Shown here: positions 23,549-32,403 of the stretch, piece after piece
Numbering within the stretch: position 1 is the first letter of the stretch
Layout: the number at the start of each line of letters is the position of its first letter
Origin: JAGPUQ01 sp963708735
GTDB lineage: Bacteria > Pseudomonadota > Gammaproteobacteria > Pseudomonadales > Porticoccaceae
Assembly: GCA_963708735.1 (NCBI GenBank)
Contig: CAVPTW010000042.1
Location: 310,001-374,000, forward strand
Reading direction: 5' to 3'
DNA: 64,000 nt
Translations under genes and position numbers: made by a program
Notes under the pieces: generated by a model
Databases searched by the model: none
What the model was told of the DNA's origin: nothing
The model's input: only the letters and a program-made list of their open reading frames with translations

Positions 23549-25375
23549 ATGGCGGCTGTGACCGCGGTCGAACGCTTGCCGGAAAACCGGCGTGAGCCGC
23601 AGTCTGGCAGCGTCCAAACTGCGCGTGAGCCCGGAGCGGTGATCATCCACACCGAGCATCTCGGTCGCGCGTTTCGCCGCAGGATGGTGTTGCGCAACGT
23701 CGATATTTCGGTTTACGAAGGCGAAATCTTCGGTCTGCTGGGCCCGGACGGTGCCGGTAAAACCACGCTGATGCAGTTGATGGCGGCGATTCTGGATCCC
23801 ACCGAGGGGCGCTGCACGGTGATGCAGCACGACACGGTCAAGGACGCCTACTGGATCAACTCCCACATCGGCTACATGTTCCAGGGCTTCACGCTCTACG
23901 ACAAACTGTCCATCGCCGAGAACATGCGGTTTTCCGCCGATATTCGCGGCCTGTCGGCGAAAGTGTATGAAGAACGTCAGGAGCGCCTGCTGCGCATGGC
24001 AGGGCTGTTGCGGTTTCTCAAGCGTCCCGCCGGGAATCTCTCCGGCGGCATGCGCAAGAAGCTGTCGCTGTGCACCAACCTCATTCACGAACCGCGCCTG
24101 TTGCTGCTGGACGAATTGAGTCTGGGCGTGGATCCGGCGTCGCGGCGCGAGCTGTGGGACATGCTCCACGCCTTTCGCGACAACGGCGTCACGGTGGTCG
24201 TCAGCACGCCCTATATGGACGAGGCGGCACACTGCGATCGCCTCGCGTTTCTGCACGAGGGCGAAGTGCTGGCGGTCGACAGCCAAGAAGCTCTGCGCGC
24301 CCGCTGCATCGGTCGAGTCTATGAGCTGGTGCACTTTGCCCATCGGGGGCACGCCCACAACCTGCTGCACGAGCATCCGGACGTGGTCAGCATCCGCCAC
24401 CTGGCCGAGAGCGTGCACTTTCAGGTGCGCGCATCCGCTCGACTCGACCCGGCGCTGGCCGCTGGGCTCACCAGTGATGGTGGCAGGATCGAACCCGTCG
24501 AGCCCGGTCTCGACGATGCCTATATTCTGCTGGGCGGCGGCGAGAAGGGCTCGGCCTATGCCCGCCCGCCACCGGAGATCAAGCTGTCGCCCCGGCTGGA
24601 GGCACGCGGCCTGATCCGCACCGAGGCCATGCGCATCGTTTTTGGCGATTTTGTTGCCAATGACGATGTCACGCTGGAGATTCAGCCGGGCGAAGTCTTT
24701 GGCTTTCTCGGTGCCAACGGCGCCGGCAAGACCACGTTCATCCGCACATTGTGCGGACTACAGAAAATTACCTCAGGCAACGCCTGGATCGGTGGCATCA
24801 GCGTGCGCGATCAACCGCAACTGCTGCGCGACCATATCGGCTACATGTCGCAGCGGTTTTCACTGTATCCCGATCTCACTGTGGGCGAGAACCTGGCCTT
24901 CTTTGCCGGCGTGTACGGGCTGCGCGGCAAGGATCGCAAACTGGCGATGGATTGGGCCATCGAGGTGACTGATCTGCGGGAGGTGCTGGACGGCCTGGTG
25001 TCCCAGACCTCGGGCGCGCTCAGCCAACGCCTGGCGCTGGCGTGCGCCATCATGCACCAGCCGGAGGTAGTGTTCCTCGACGAGCCCACCTCCGGGGTGA
25101 GCCCTGCCGCGCGCTACAAGTTCTGGCAGTTGATCCAGACTCTCGCCGAAGTCGGCACCACCATCTTCGTGACCACGCACTATCTGGAAGAGGCCAACTA
25201 CTGCCATCGCCTGGGGCTGATGCACCTGGGGCGCCTGATTGGCATCGGCCCCGCCAGTGAACTCGCCGCCGCGTTGCCGCCCGGCAGTGACACCAGTACG
25301 ATCGAGGAAATGTTCCTTGCCTACATCCGTATCGAGGACCAGCGGCTCGCCCACCTGAAGGGATCCGCGCCATGA
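23549..25375 (+). CDS. YbhF-like ABC transporter ATPase with two fused nucleotide-binding domains
   Basis: A 608-residue protein with two ATPase domains in tandem. Domain 1 has Walker A GPDGAGKTT, the signature NLSGGMRKK and Walker B LLLLDELSLGVDP, but its switch region reads VVSTPYMDEA, without the usual histidine. Domain 2 has Walker A GANGAGKTT and Walker B VFLDEPTSGVSP with switch histidine TTHYLEEA, but its signature is the non-standard TSGALSQRL. The two ATP sites are therefore unequal: one combines both defects and the other is intact. The ATG at 23549 lies 31 bp after the adaptor gene. The stop overlaps the first permease start (ATGA). Confidence 0.92.
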   Translation: MAAVTAVERLPENRREPQSGSVQTAREPGAVIIHTEHLGRAFRRRMVLRNVDISVYEGEIFGLLGPDGAGKTTLMQLMAAILDPTEGRCTVMQHDTVKDAYWINSHIGYMFQGFTLYDKLSIAENMRFSADIRGLSAKVYEERQERLLRMAGLLRFLKRPAGNLSGGMRKKLSLCTNLIHEPRLLLLDELSLGVDPASRRELWDMLHAFRDNGVTVVVSTPYMDEAAHCDRLAFLHEGEVLAVDSQEALRARCIGRVYELVHFAHRGHAHNLLHEHPDVVSIRHLAESVHFQVRASARLDPALAAGLTSDGGRIEPVEPGLDDAYILLGGGEKGSAYARPPPEIKLSPRLEARGLIRTEAMRIVFGDFVANDDVTLEIQPGEVFGFLGANGAGKTTFIRTLCGLQKITSGNAWIGGISVRDQPQLLRDHIGYMSQRFSLYPDLTVGENLAFFAGVYGLRGKDRKLAMDWAIEVTDLREVLDGLVSQTSGALSQRLALACAIMHQPEVVFLDEPTSGVSPAARYKFWQLIQTLAEVGTTIFVTTHYLEEANYCHRLGLMHLGRLIGIGPASELAAALPPGSDTSTIEEMFLAYIRIEDQRLAHLKGSAP

Positions 25376-26472
25376 AATTTCACCGCCTGAGTGCTGTGAT
25401 TCGCAAGGAGACCCGCGAGATTCTGCGCGACCGAGTGACGCTTGCGATCGCCTTCCTGTTTCCCGTGCTGATGCTGTTGATGTTCGGCTACGCCATCTCG
25501 CTGGAGGTCGAAAACGTCAAACTGGGTGTGCTGGATCAGGATCAGACCCCCGCCAGCGCCGAGCTGACCGACACCTTTGCGGCGAGCCGGTATTTTCAGC
25601 TGGTGCGGCGCTTCAACTCCGAGTGGGAGATGCGCGAGTCGATCCAGGCCAATGAAGTCAAATTGGTGCTGCTGATCCCGGCCGACTTTTATCAAGAGAT
25701 CGATCGCGAAGATGCGCCCCAGGTGCAGTTGCTGATCGATGGCACCTACTCGGCAACGGCGTTGATCGCGCTCAATTACGGGCTTTCGATCGCATCCCGC
25801 TTCCAGAGCGAGCGCGGTGGTGCCGGACACATCGATGTGGAGCCGCGCATCTGGTACAACCCGAGTCTGCGCAGTGTCATCTATGTGGTCTCCGGACTCT
25901 ATGCGGTGATCATCGCCTCCTTCCCGCCGCTGCTCACTACCCTCGCCATCGTGCGCGAAAAAGAGAACGGGGCGATCCAGCAGATCTACGCGTCGCCGCT
26001 CACGGTACCCGAGTTTCTCCTGGGCAAGTTGATTCCCTACGGTGTCATTTCGTGCATTCAACTGCTCTCCATCGTGCTGGTTGGCAGCCAGTGGTTCGGG
26101 GTGCCGTTCAATGGCAATCCCTGGTATATGGCGATCGCGGGCGGTATCTATGTATTCTGCAACGTCGGCATCGGGCTGTTGATCTCGACCATTACCCAAA
26201 GCCAGTTGCTCGCGGTGTTGTTGGCGCTGGTCGTCACCATGATGCCCTCGATGCTGTTTTCGGGGTTTGTGTTCCCCATCTACGCCATGGCCGAGCCGGT
26301 GCAGATCTATACGATGCTGTTTCCCGGCCGCTATTTCGTCGAGCTGTCACGCGGTATCACCCTCAAGGGCGCTTCGCTGGGCGAGATGTGGCAGCCGCTG
26401 CTGTTGCTGACTGTCTACACGGCTGCGATCTTTGGCGCCGCCGTGGCCGTGTTCAAAAAGAAAGTCGCTTGA
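25372..26472 (+). CDS. ABC-2 type exporter permease (YbhS-like)
   Basis: A 366-residue membrane permease. One N-terminal helix (VTLAIAFLFPVLMLLMFGYAI) is followed by a large periplasmic domain (residues about 45-165) and then five helices at the C-terminal end. The conserved ABC-2 segment REKENGAIQQIYASPLT lies just after the second helix. It starts inside the stop of the ATPase gene, so translation is coupled. With the second permease it probably forms a heterodimeric channel. Related systems export drugs or other hydrophobic compounds; the substrate here is unknown. Confidence 0.92.
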   Translation: MKFHRLSAVIRKETREILRDRVTLAIAFLFPVLMLLMFGYAISLEVENVKLGVLDQDQTPASAELTDTFAASRYFQLVRRFNSEWEMRESIQANEVKLVLLIPADFYQEIDREDAPQVQLLIDGTYSATALIALNYGLSIASRFQSERGGAGHIDVEPRIWYNPSLRSVIYVVSGLYAVIIASFPPLLTTLAIVREKENGAIQQIYASPLTVPEFLLGKLIPYGVISCIQLLSIVLVGSQWFGVPFNGNPWYMAIAGGIYVFCNVGIGLLISTITQSQLLAVLLALVVTMMPSMLFSGFVFPIYAMAEPVQIYTMLFPGRYFVELSRGITLKGASLGEMWQPLLLLTVYTAAIFGAAVAVFKKKVA

Positions 26473-26497
26473 TTGCAGCAATCATCGGAGGTTCGCC

Positions 26498-27607
26498 ATG
26501 GCCGGTCGTATCGGGAGCTTGATTCTCAAGGACACCATCCAGTTCGCCCGCGACAAGACGATTCTGATCGTCGTGTTCTGGATGTACACCCTCGAGGTGC
26601 TGATCTGCGGCTACGGCATGACCTTCGAGGTCAAGGACCTGCCGGTCGCCGTGGTCGACAACGATCGCTCGCCGTCCAGCCGCGACCTGGTTGACCGTTT
26701 CGAGTTGTCGGAGGCGTTCCAGATCCGCGGCTACCCGGCCAATCAGGCCGAAGCCGAGCGCTGGATGCGGCAGGGTGACGCGCAGTACACCCTGGTGATT
26801 CCAGTCAACTTCGAACAAGATCTAAAAGGCGGTAGATCGCCCCAACTTCAGATACTGCTCGATGGCACCAACTCCAACGCCGCGTCGCTGGCCAAGGACT
26901 ACACCACGGCAATAGTGGCGCAGTTTGAGAGCGAGGCGAACGTCGCCGCGGTCGGCGGGCAGGGTCTGCGCCCCGCCGTGCAGATCTGGTACAACCGCAC
27001 TCAGACCCTGGAGTCGTTTGTGGTGTTGTCGATGATTCTGGCGGCGGTGTTGATGGTGGGTACCATCCACTCGGCGGCCACCATCACCCGCGAAAAAGAG
27101 GTGGGGACCATCGATCAGCTGATGGTGACGCCAACACGGATCTGGGAAATGTTCCTCGCCAAAACCGTGCCGACGCTGGTGGTGGGCGTCGTGGGTCTGT
27201 TCCCGAGTCTGGTGATCATCTGGTGGTTTGGCGTGCCCATTCACGGCAGCCTGTTTTTGTTCCTCGCGCTCACCGCCGTATTCCTGCTCAGCGCCATCGC
27301 CATCGGCGTGCTGATCGCGTCGATCACCAAAACCCTGCAACAGGCGCTGCTGTTGTGCTTTTTCGGGTTGTTTCCAATCATGTTTTTGTCGGGCACCATG
27401 ACGCCCATCGATTCGATGCCAGCGTTCATTCAGCCCTGGACGGAGTTGAGCCCGTTGCGCCACTATATGGAAATCGCCATGGGCATCTTCCTAAAAGGCG
27501 TCGGCTTTGCCGAGCTCTGGCCGGCCGCGTTGAAGATGGCTGGCATTGGTGCAGTGCTGTATCTGATCGCTGCGTTGCGGTTTCGCCACAACCTGAAATC
27601 GGGTTGA
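26498..27607 (+). CDS. ABC-2 type exporter permease (YbhR-like)
   Basis: A 369-residue partner of the upstream permease, with the same plan: one N-terminal helix, a periplasmic domain, then five helices. TREKEVGTIDQLMVTPT is the conserved ABC-2 block, and FGLFPIMFLSGTMTPIDSMP is the typical sixth-helix region. The ATG at 26498 has a very good CGGAGG site seven bases upstream, which fixes the start 25 bp after the previous stop. It is the last gene of the exporter operon; two hairpins follow. Confidence 0.92.
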   Translation: MAGRIGSLILKDTIQFARDKTILIVVFWMYTLEVLICGYGMTFEVKDLPVAVVDNDRSPSSRDLVDRFELSEAFQIRGYPANQAEAERWMRQGDAQYTLVIPVNFEQDLKGGRSPQLQILLDGTNSNAASLAKDYTTAIVAQFESEANVAAVGGQGLRPAVQIWYNRTQTLESFVVLSMILAAVLMVGTIHSAATITREKEVGTIDQLMVTPTRIWEMFLAKTVPTLVVGVVGLFPSLVIIWWFGVPIHGSLFLFLALTAVFLLSAIAIGVLIASITKTLQQALLLCFFGLFPIMFLSGTMTPIDSMPAFIQPWTELSPLRHYMEIAMGIFLKGVGFAELWPAALKMAGIGAVLYLIAALRFRHNLKSG

Positions 27608-27652
27608 GTCGAAAAATTCATGAAAAATAATTACGTGTTTGGCGCGACGTCC

Positions 27653-27691
27653 CCCCGCTTTTAGTAGCGGGGCGATCCGGAGTCCCGGATC
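27653..27691 (+). terminator. Two adjacent hairpins after the exporter operon
   Basis: CCCCGC (27653-27658) pairs with GCGGGG (27667-27672) around an eight-base loop. Immediately after, GATCCGG (27674-27680) pairs with CCGGATC (27685-27691) around AGTC. Neither is followed by a T run, so they may be Rho-linked transcript ends or 5'-leader structure of the CoA-transferase gene 44 bp downstream. Confidence 0.4.
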
Positions 27692-27734
27692 AGTGTAACG
27701 GAACCTCGGCCAGTCACCGCCCAGAGGCGCTCCC

Positions 27735-28955
27735 ATGACACAATCAAACCAACATCTTCTCACTGGCGTACGCATCCTGGATCTCACCCGGGCGCTGGCG
27801 GGACCGAGCTGCACGCGCATGTTCGCCGAGCTGGGTGCCGAGGTCATCAAGATCGAGCCGGCACCCGGCGGCGATATGGTGCGCGGCATTTCAAAACTGC
27901 GCGGGGATCGCAGCCTCTACATCATCCAGCAGAGTCTCAACAAGAAGAGCCTCTGCGTGAACCTGCGCGATCCCGCCGGCCTGGCACTGGTGCGGGAACT
28001 GGTGCCCCACTGCGATGCGGTGGTCGAAAACTTCAAGCCCGGCATCATGGCGGAGATGGGCCTCGCCTATGAGGATCTGCGCCAACTGAAGGACGACATC
28101 ATCCTGTGTTCGATTTCGGCACTGGGGCAGAGCGGGCCACTGTCCCATAAACCCGGCTACGACTACATCGCGCAGGCCTATTCCGGGATCACCTCGATGA
28201 TCGGCGAAGCGGAGGATCCACCCTACATTCCCCTGGCCGGTATCGGCGACGTCAGCAGCGGAGTGCACGGCGCCTTCGGCATCGCCGCCGCCCTGCTCCA
28301 CCGCGCCCGCACCGGCCGCGGCCAGCATCTGGATATTTCGATACTCGATTGTTATTACCACTGCCATGAGGTCAATGTGCATCAATGCAGCGGCAGCGAC
28401 GGTGCCATCCAGCCCACGCGCGCCGGCCGTCATCTCGCCTACCTCTGCCCGGCCGGCATCTACCGTGCGCCCGGCGGCAACATCACGCTGATGGGATTCA
28501 TGCATCACTGGAAAGACCTGTGCAAGGCGATGGGACGCCCCGAGCTGGCGACGGACGTGAACTACGCGACCGATGCCGCCCGCCTGGCGCAGCGCGACCG
28601 GGTGGTGAAGATGATCGAGGACTGGATGGCCGGCTTTCCCGACGTCGCCACCATCGTCGAATTGCTTGAAGCCCACGGCGTGCCCTGCGCCCCGGTGCTC
28701 TCCATTGCGGAAACCCTCACCCACCCCCATCTGGTGGCGCGCGGCACGGTACGCACGGTGAACGACCGCTTTGCCGGCGAATTCCAGATTCCCGGGATGC
28801 CCATCAAGACCTCGGAATATCCCGACAACCCCGACTATCGCGCGCCGACCCTGGGCGAACACAACCGCGAACTGCTGGGCACCCTGCTCGGTCGCAGCGC
28901 CGCCGAGATCGATGCGCTCCATGCGAGCGGCACTCTGATGGAAGGCAAGATGTGA
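27735..28955 (+). CDS. CaiB/BaiF-family (type III) CoA-transferase
   Basis: A 406-residue enzyme that moves CoA between carboxylic acids without a free intermediate. The N-terminus has the standard GVRILDLTRALAGPSCTRMFAELGAEVIKIE block. The catalytic aspartate is expected in GQHLDISILDC. The C-terminal region TSEYPDNPDYRAPTLGEHN is the usual family ending. The acid is unknown; class III enzymes act on carnitine, oxalate, benzylsuccinate, mesaconate and others. A second family member lies at 52517. Here it is followed by an amidohydrolase, so the pair may act in one catabolic route. Confidence 0.93.
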   Translation: MTQSNQHLLTGVRILDLTRALAGPSCTRMFAELGAEVIKIEPAPGGDMVRGISKLRGDRSLYIIQQSLNKKSLCVNLRDPAGLALVRELVPHCDAVVENFKPGIMAEMGLAYEDLRQLKDDIILCSISALGQSGPLSHKPGYDYIAQAYSGITSMIGEAEDPPYIPLAGIGDVSSGVHGAFGIAAALLHRARTGRGQHLDISILDCYYHCHEVNVHQCSGSDGAIQPTRAGRHLAYLCPAGIYRAPGGNITLMGFMHHWKDLCKAMGRPELATDVNYATDAARLAQRDRVVKMIEDWMAGFPDVATIVELLEAHGVPCAPVLSIAETLTHPHLVARGTVRTVNDRFAGEFQIPGMPIKTSEYPDNPDYRAPTLGEHNRELLGTLLGRSAAEIDALHASGTLMEGKM

Positions 28956-28984
28956 GCGCGGGAAAAGGAACCTTTTCCCCACGC
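28956..28984 (+). terminator. Strong hairpin directly after the CoA-transferase stop
   Basis: GGGAAAAGG (28960-28968) and CCTTTTCCC (28971-28979) form a nine-pair stem with a two-base loop, extended by GCG/CGC after a small bulge. It begins right after the stop codon. There is no T tract beyond it, so it may block exonucleases or act as a weak terminator. The following 90 bp up to the amidohydrolase are AT-rich. Confidence 0.45.
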
Positions 28985-29076
28985 GAATAGATCATTGTTT
29001 CTCAGGCAATCGCATCAACGATATTCATTATTTATCAACGAAAATCGGCAACATTCACCAACGAGGATCGGCAATC

Positions 29077-30120
29077 ATGGCAGACAACAAACTCGAAGGC
29101 ATCACGACCAAAAACCCGCTCGAATTGAAACCCGCGTGGCTCGCACAGGTGCAGGAAGATATCGTCGATCCCGAACGCGCCATCATCGACACCCACCACC
29201 ATCTGTGGCCCAAGGGCGGCCTGATCGAATACTCCCTGGACGATCTGTGGGCGGACACCGGCAGCGGCCACAGGGTCGTGAAAACCGTGTTCATGGAATG
29301 CCATGCCAGCTATCGCACCGATGGCCCCGAACATCTCCGGTCGCTCGGCGAAGTCGAATATGTTCGCGAGATCGCCGAGCGCAGCGCGAAGGATCCCGCC
29401 GGCCGGGCAAGGATCGCCGCCATGGTGACGCATTTCGATCTGCTGCGCGGTGAGGCAGTGGAAGAACTGGTTCATCACCACGAAAAGACCAGCGGCGGCC
29501 TGTTTCGGGGCATTCGCCAGGCACTGGCCTGCGCGCGCCCCGGCGAAGGCATCCTGCTGGAAGCAGCCGGACACAGGGACCTGTACAAGAATCCGGAGTT
29601 TCGCCGCGGCATGAAGGTGCTGGGCAAGATGGGACACAGTTACGATTCCTGGCACTATTTTTATCAGAACCCGGAATTCTGTGCGCTGGCCCGCGCCGTG
29701 CCGGAAACCACCATGGTGCTCGATCATCTGGGCACGCCCCTGGGTACCGGGATTTACGCCGGCAAACGCGACGAGGTCTTCCAGCAATGGAAAAAAGACA
29801 TCGCTGAAATCGCCAAATGCGAAAACGTCATCGCCAAGCTGGGCGGCATGGCCATGCCCGACAACGGCTTCGGCTGGATGGGCCGGGACAAACCTCCGAC
29901 TTCCGATGAATTTGCCGCCGCCCAGGCACCCTATTACCTGCACATGATCGAATGCTTTACGCCTCAACGCTGCATGTTCGAAAGCAATTTCCCGGTGGAC
30001 AAGCTGTCGCTGTCCTATCAGGTATTCTGGAACGGCGTGAAGAAAATCGTGAAGGGTTTTTCGGAAGCGGAAAAGAACGCGATGTTTTCCGGCACCGCGA
30101 CCCGGGTCTATCGTTTGTGA
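29077..30120 (+). CDS. Amidohydrolase-2-family metal-dependent hydrolase
   Basis: A 347-residue TIM-barrel hydrolase of the amidohydrolase_2 group (gluconolactonase, 2-pyrone-dicarboxylate hydrolase and decarboxylase relatives). The metal-binding HxH is in IIDTHHHLWP. A second conserved point is VLDHLGTPLG, and the C-terminal block CMFESNFPVDK carries the late conserved Asp. KTVFMECHASY sits at the end of strand 2. The ATG at 29077 is preceded by GAGGATC. Similar proteins often sit beside CaiB-type transferases in catabolic regions, as here. Its last 164 bp are overlapped on the other strand by the unusually long cobA frame. Confidence 0.88.
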   Translation: MADNKLEGITTKNPLELKPAWLAQVQEDIVDPERAIIDTHHHLWPKGGLIEYSLDDLWADTGSGHRVVKTVFMECHASYRTDGPEHLRSLGEVEYVREIAERSAKDPAGRARIAAMVTHFDLLRGEAVEELVHHHEKTSGGLFRGIRQALACARPGEGILLEAAGHRDLYKNPEFRRGMKVLGKMGHSYDSWHYFYQNPEFCALARAVPETTMVLDHLGTPLGTGIYAGKRDEVFQQWKKDIAEIAKCENVIAKLGGMAMPDNGFGWMGRDKPPTSDEFAAAQAPYYLHMIECFTPQRCMFESNFPVDKLSLSYQVFWNGVKKIVKGFSEAEKNAMFSGTATRVYRL

Positions 30121-31117
30121 GCAAGATGCAGCAGACGCCACCGGCTAAGTCGTGTGCCTGATCGGGCCGTCCGGTTCCGGCAAATCGACGCTGCCGCGCC
30201 GCGTCAACCGTCTCGAACAACCGATCGGCGGGCGCATCTTCATCAACGGAGAAAACATCTGCGCGCCGGACTGTATTACGCGGATCCCACGCCTTGGCGG
30301 CGCACGGGGTCGCGCAGTTGCCGGAATATCTGTGGAGCTGTGTCTCCCTGGTCTCGGCCAAACTCAGTTGCCCCCGCGCCGCCACCACATCCCCGACGAC
30401 AAGCAGCGCCGGCGATGGCAGTGGGTCTGTTTCCACCCGCCAAGCGATGTCGGCGAGGGTGCCGATCACTTCCTGCTGACGATCCGTGGTGCCGTTGGCG
30501 ATGACCGCCACGGGCGTCGTTGTGGGGAGACCGTGTTCGATCAACCCGACGGCAATTTCGGCGAGGCAGGACAGCCCCATGTAGATCACGGTGGTGTGGC
30601 GGGGCCGGCACAGCAGCGACCAGTCGAGAGCGAGTTTGCCGTCCCGGCGATGCGCGGTGACAAAGGTAACCGCCTGGGCGTGATCGCGGTGGGTGAGCGG
30701 GATGCCGGTGGCCGCGGCGCAGCCGGTGGCGGCGGTGATGCCGGGCACCACATGGCACGGAATGCCGGCAGCATTCAGGGCGTCGATCTCCTCGCCGCCG
30801 CGACCGAAGATGAACGGATCGCCGCCCTTGAGGCGCACCACGCGCTTGCCCTGCCGACCCAGCGTTACCAGCAGTTCGCAGATGCGCGTCTGCGGCATGC
30901 TGTGGCAGTGCTTGCGCTTGCCCACATAGATCTGCGCGCAATTCGGCCGGCAATGTTGCAGCAGCGCCGGATTCACCAGCCGGTCGTAGACCACTACTTC
31001 GGCCTGCTCCAGCAGGCGCACGGCCTTGAGGGTGATGAGTTCGGGGTCGCCGGGGCCGGCGCCGACCAGATCGACGCGGCCGGTGGTTCTGGTGGCGGTT
31101 GAAGCTGGCCCGATCAT
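29957..31117 (-). CDS. cobA: Uroporphyrinogen-III C-methyltransferase (siroheme synthesis), with run-on C-terminus
   Basis: SUMT adds two SAM methyl groups to uroporphyrinogen III to give precorrin-2, the precursor of siroheme used by NirB. The first 255 or so residues are a normal SUMT: VDLVGAGPGDPELITLKAVRLL, YDRLVNP, KGGDPFIFGRGGEE, VVPGITAATG and GIPLTHRD. Family proteins end at about 250-280 residues. This frame continues to 386 residues through the ABC-ATPase remnant and antisense through the end of the amidohydrolase. The original stop was probably lost when the 3' end was rearranged near 30280-30300. It overlaps the dmsC-like stop by four bases (ATGA), so it is the last gene of the nitrate operon. 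Confidence 0.85.
   Translation of the reverse strand: MIGPASTATRTTGRVDLVGAGPGDPELITLKAVRLLEQAEVVVYDRLVNPALLQHCRPNCAQIYVGKRKHCHSMPQTRICELLVTLGRQGKRVVRLKGGDPFIFGRGGEEIDALNAAGIPCHVVPGITAATGCAAATGIPLTHRDHAQAVTFVTAHRRDGKLALDWSLLCRPRHTTVIYMGLSCLAEIAVGLIEHGLPTTTPVAVIANGTTDRQQEVIGTLADIAWRVETDPLPSPALLVVGDVVAARGQLSLAETRETQLHRYSGNCATPCAAKAWDPRNTVRRADVFSVDEDAPADRLFETVDAARQRRFAGTGRPDQAHDLAGGVCCILLTNDRPGSRCRKTSRSFPLPKNPSRFSSRRSRIPDRTATACPPGNCFRTCSVEA
30143..30272 (+). pseudogene. Remnant of an amino-acid-type (GlnQ-like) ABC ATPase
   Basis: About 125 bp translate to VVCLIGPSGSGKSTLPRR and NRLEQPIGGRIFINGENI. That is the Walker A region and next strand of polar amino-acid ABC ATPases (family form: GEVVxxIGPSGSGKSTLLRxxNRLE). 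The fragment has no start, no signature motif and no Walker B; both sides end abruptly. The codon just before VVCLIG is TAA where the family has a Glu codon. It sits between the amidohydrolase stop and the 3' end of cobA, so it marks a deletion or rearrangement junction. Confidence 0.8.
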
Positions 31118-32343
31118 TTCCTGTGCTCCGCGCCCGGCAGCGGCTTCCAGATCAGGATTTCCTTCAGGTGGGCCAGCACGGTGCGCGGCCGCGCGGCCTT
31201 GATGGTCGCCCAGAGTTCATCGCCCTTGAACCGGCCATGCAGCTCGCGCACCACGCCCACCTGCTCCCTGTCCACCAGACCGGTGGCCCGGGCGTGGTCG
31301 ACGAAATCCTGGTTTTTCCAGAAGAAGGCGCCCGGCATCGTGGTGGGAATCACGACCACGAAGAACAGCGAGCGGCCGATCGCAGCGGCGGCGATCAGAC
31401 CCGGCGCCAGCAGCAGCCAGGCCAGGATCGCACCCCAACCGCTGAGCGCACCGGCCGCGGCGATCAGTGTCAGCGCCGCCGTCACGACGATATTCAGCGC
31501 GAGCAGCCCATTACGCAGCAGCCAGGGGTAGTAGTAGCGCGTGGTTTGCAGAAACCAGGATACCGAACCTTCCTTGCCGAGGGTCTTCATCGCGCGGGCG
31601 TGGGCGGCGTGGCCGATGGCTTCCAGCAGCTGGCCGCTACAGATCAGCGCGGCAAGCACGGCGGCCAGCGGCGCGGCGTTCACGCCCATGATGACGAGGG
31701 CCGGCAGCGCCACTACGCCGGTGAGCAGTGCGCCGAGTGCAACCGCGTTACCGGCGAACGCGGTTGCTGTCTGCCAGTGATCCCAGAACGGCCGCGCCGG
31801 GATGCGGTAGATGCGGTACATGAAGTAGAGACCGGCGAGGCCACTGAGCATGGCGCCGATGCCGACAATCTGCCGCAACATCACCAGCAGCGGATGCGAA
31901 AACAGCGCCAGCACCATGAAGCCGATCAGCAACGTGTAGAACCCGGTGATGCCGGCGATCTCGCGGCTCACCAGCGACCAGCGCAGGTTGTTGAAGCCGC
32001 GGTAGAAGCGGTGGGGCTTGCCGAGGTGCATGTTGAGCTTGAACAGGCCGTAGGTGAGCAGCGCGAGTTGCCCGACCAGCAGTGGCGCGCGCACCGCCGT
32101 TGCCGCGAGCGGCGCCAGCGCGGTGCCGCTGAGCAAGCCCCCGAACAGGGTCAGCAGAAAAGCGCCAAGCACCGCCTGCGTGCACAGCGTGAAGACGACA
32201 TGGGCGCTCTCGTGGGAGGTCAGCAGCTTGCGCCAGTTCCACTCCCGTGCCGCGCCACCCTTCTGTGCGTCGATCTCGGGTTTGAACGCGCCGGTGGCGT
32301 CGTCCCTGTGGTATTTCACCGGCAGGCCATCGGGCCTGGTCAT
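31114..32343 (-). CDS. DmsC-like quinol-oxidising membrane anchor, downstream part of a frame-broken dmsBC gene
   Basis: A membrane protein with about eight helices that resembles the DmsC anchor of DMSO-reductase-type enzymes, which take electrons from quinol. Typical signs are LLTSHESAHVVFTLCTQ, KLNMHLGKPHRFYRGFNNLRWSLVSREI and AIGHAAHARAMKTLG. Coordinates start from the first ATG in this frame. In-frame coding continues upstream to about 32403 (PDPSITHPNIRFQQTR), directly continuing the Fe-S protein in another frame. I infer one fused DmsB-DmsC protein broken by a +1 base. If translation starts at the internal ATG, an anchor could still be made alone. Confidence 0.75.
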   Translation of the reverse strand: MTRPDGLPVKYHRDDATGAFKPEIDAQKGGAAREWNWRKLLTSHESAHVVFTLCTQAVLGAFLLTLFGGLLSGTALAPLAATAVRAPLLVGQLALLTYGLFKLNMHLGKPHRFYRGFNNLRWSLVSREIAGITGFYTLLIGFMVLALFSHPLLVMLRQIVGIGAMLSGLAGLYFMYRIYRIPARPFWDHWQTATAFAGNAVALGALLTGVVALPALVIMGVNAAPLAAVLAALICSGQLLEAIGHAAHARAMKTLGKEGSVSWFLQTTRYYYPWLLRNGLLALNIVVTAALTLIAAAGALSGWGAILAWLLLAPGLIAAAAIGRSLFFVVVIPTTMPGAFFWKNQDFVDHARATGLVDREQVGVVRELHGRFKGDELWATIKAARPRTVLAHLKEILIWKPLPGAEHRK

Positions 32344-32403
32344 CTCGCGGTGCGTCGAGCGCGTCTGCTGGAAGCGGATATTGGGATGGGTGATCGACGG
32401 ATC

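Noticed and set aside
30152..31102. Plus-strand frame continuing from the ABC fragment
   Set aside because: Only the first 40 codons match ABC ATPases; the rest is antisense to cobA.
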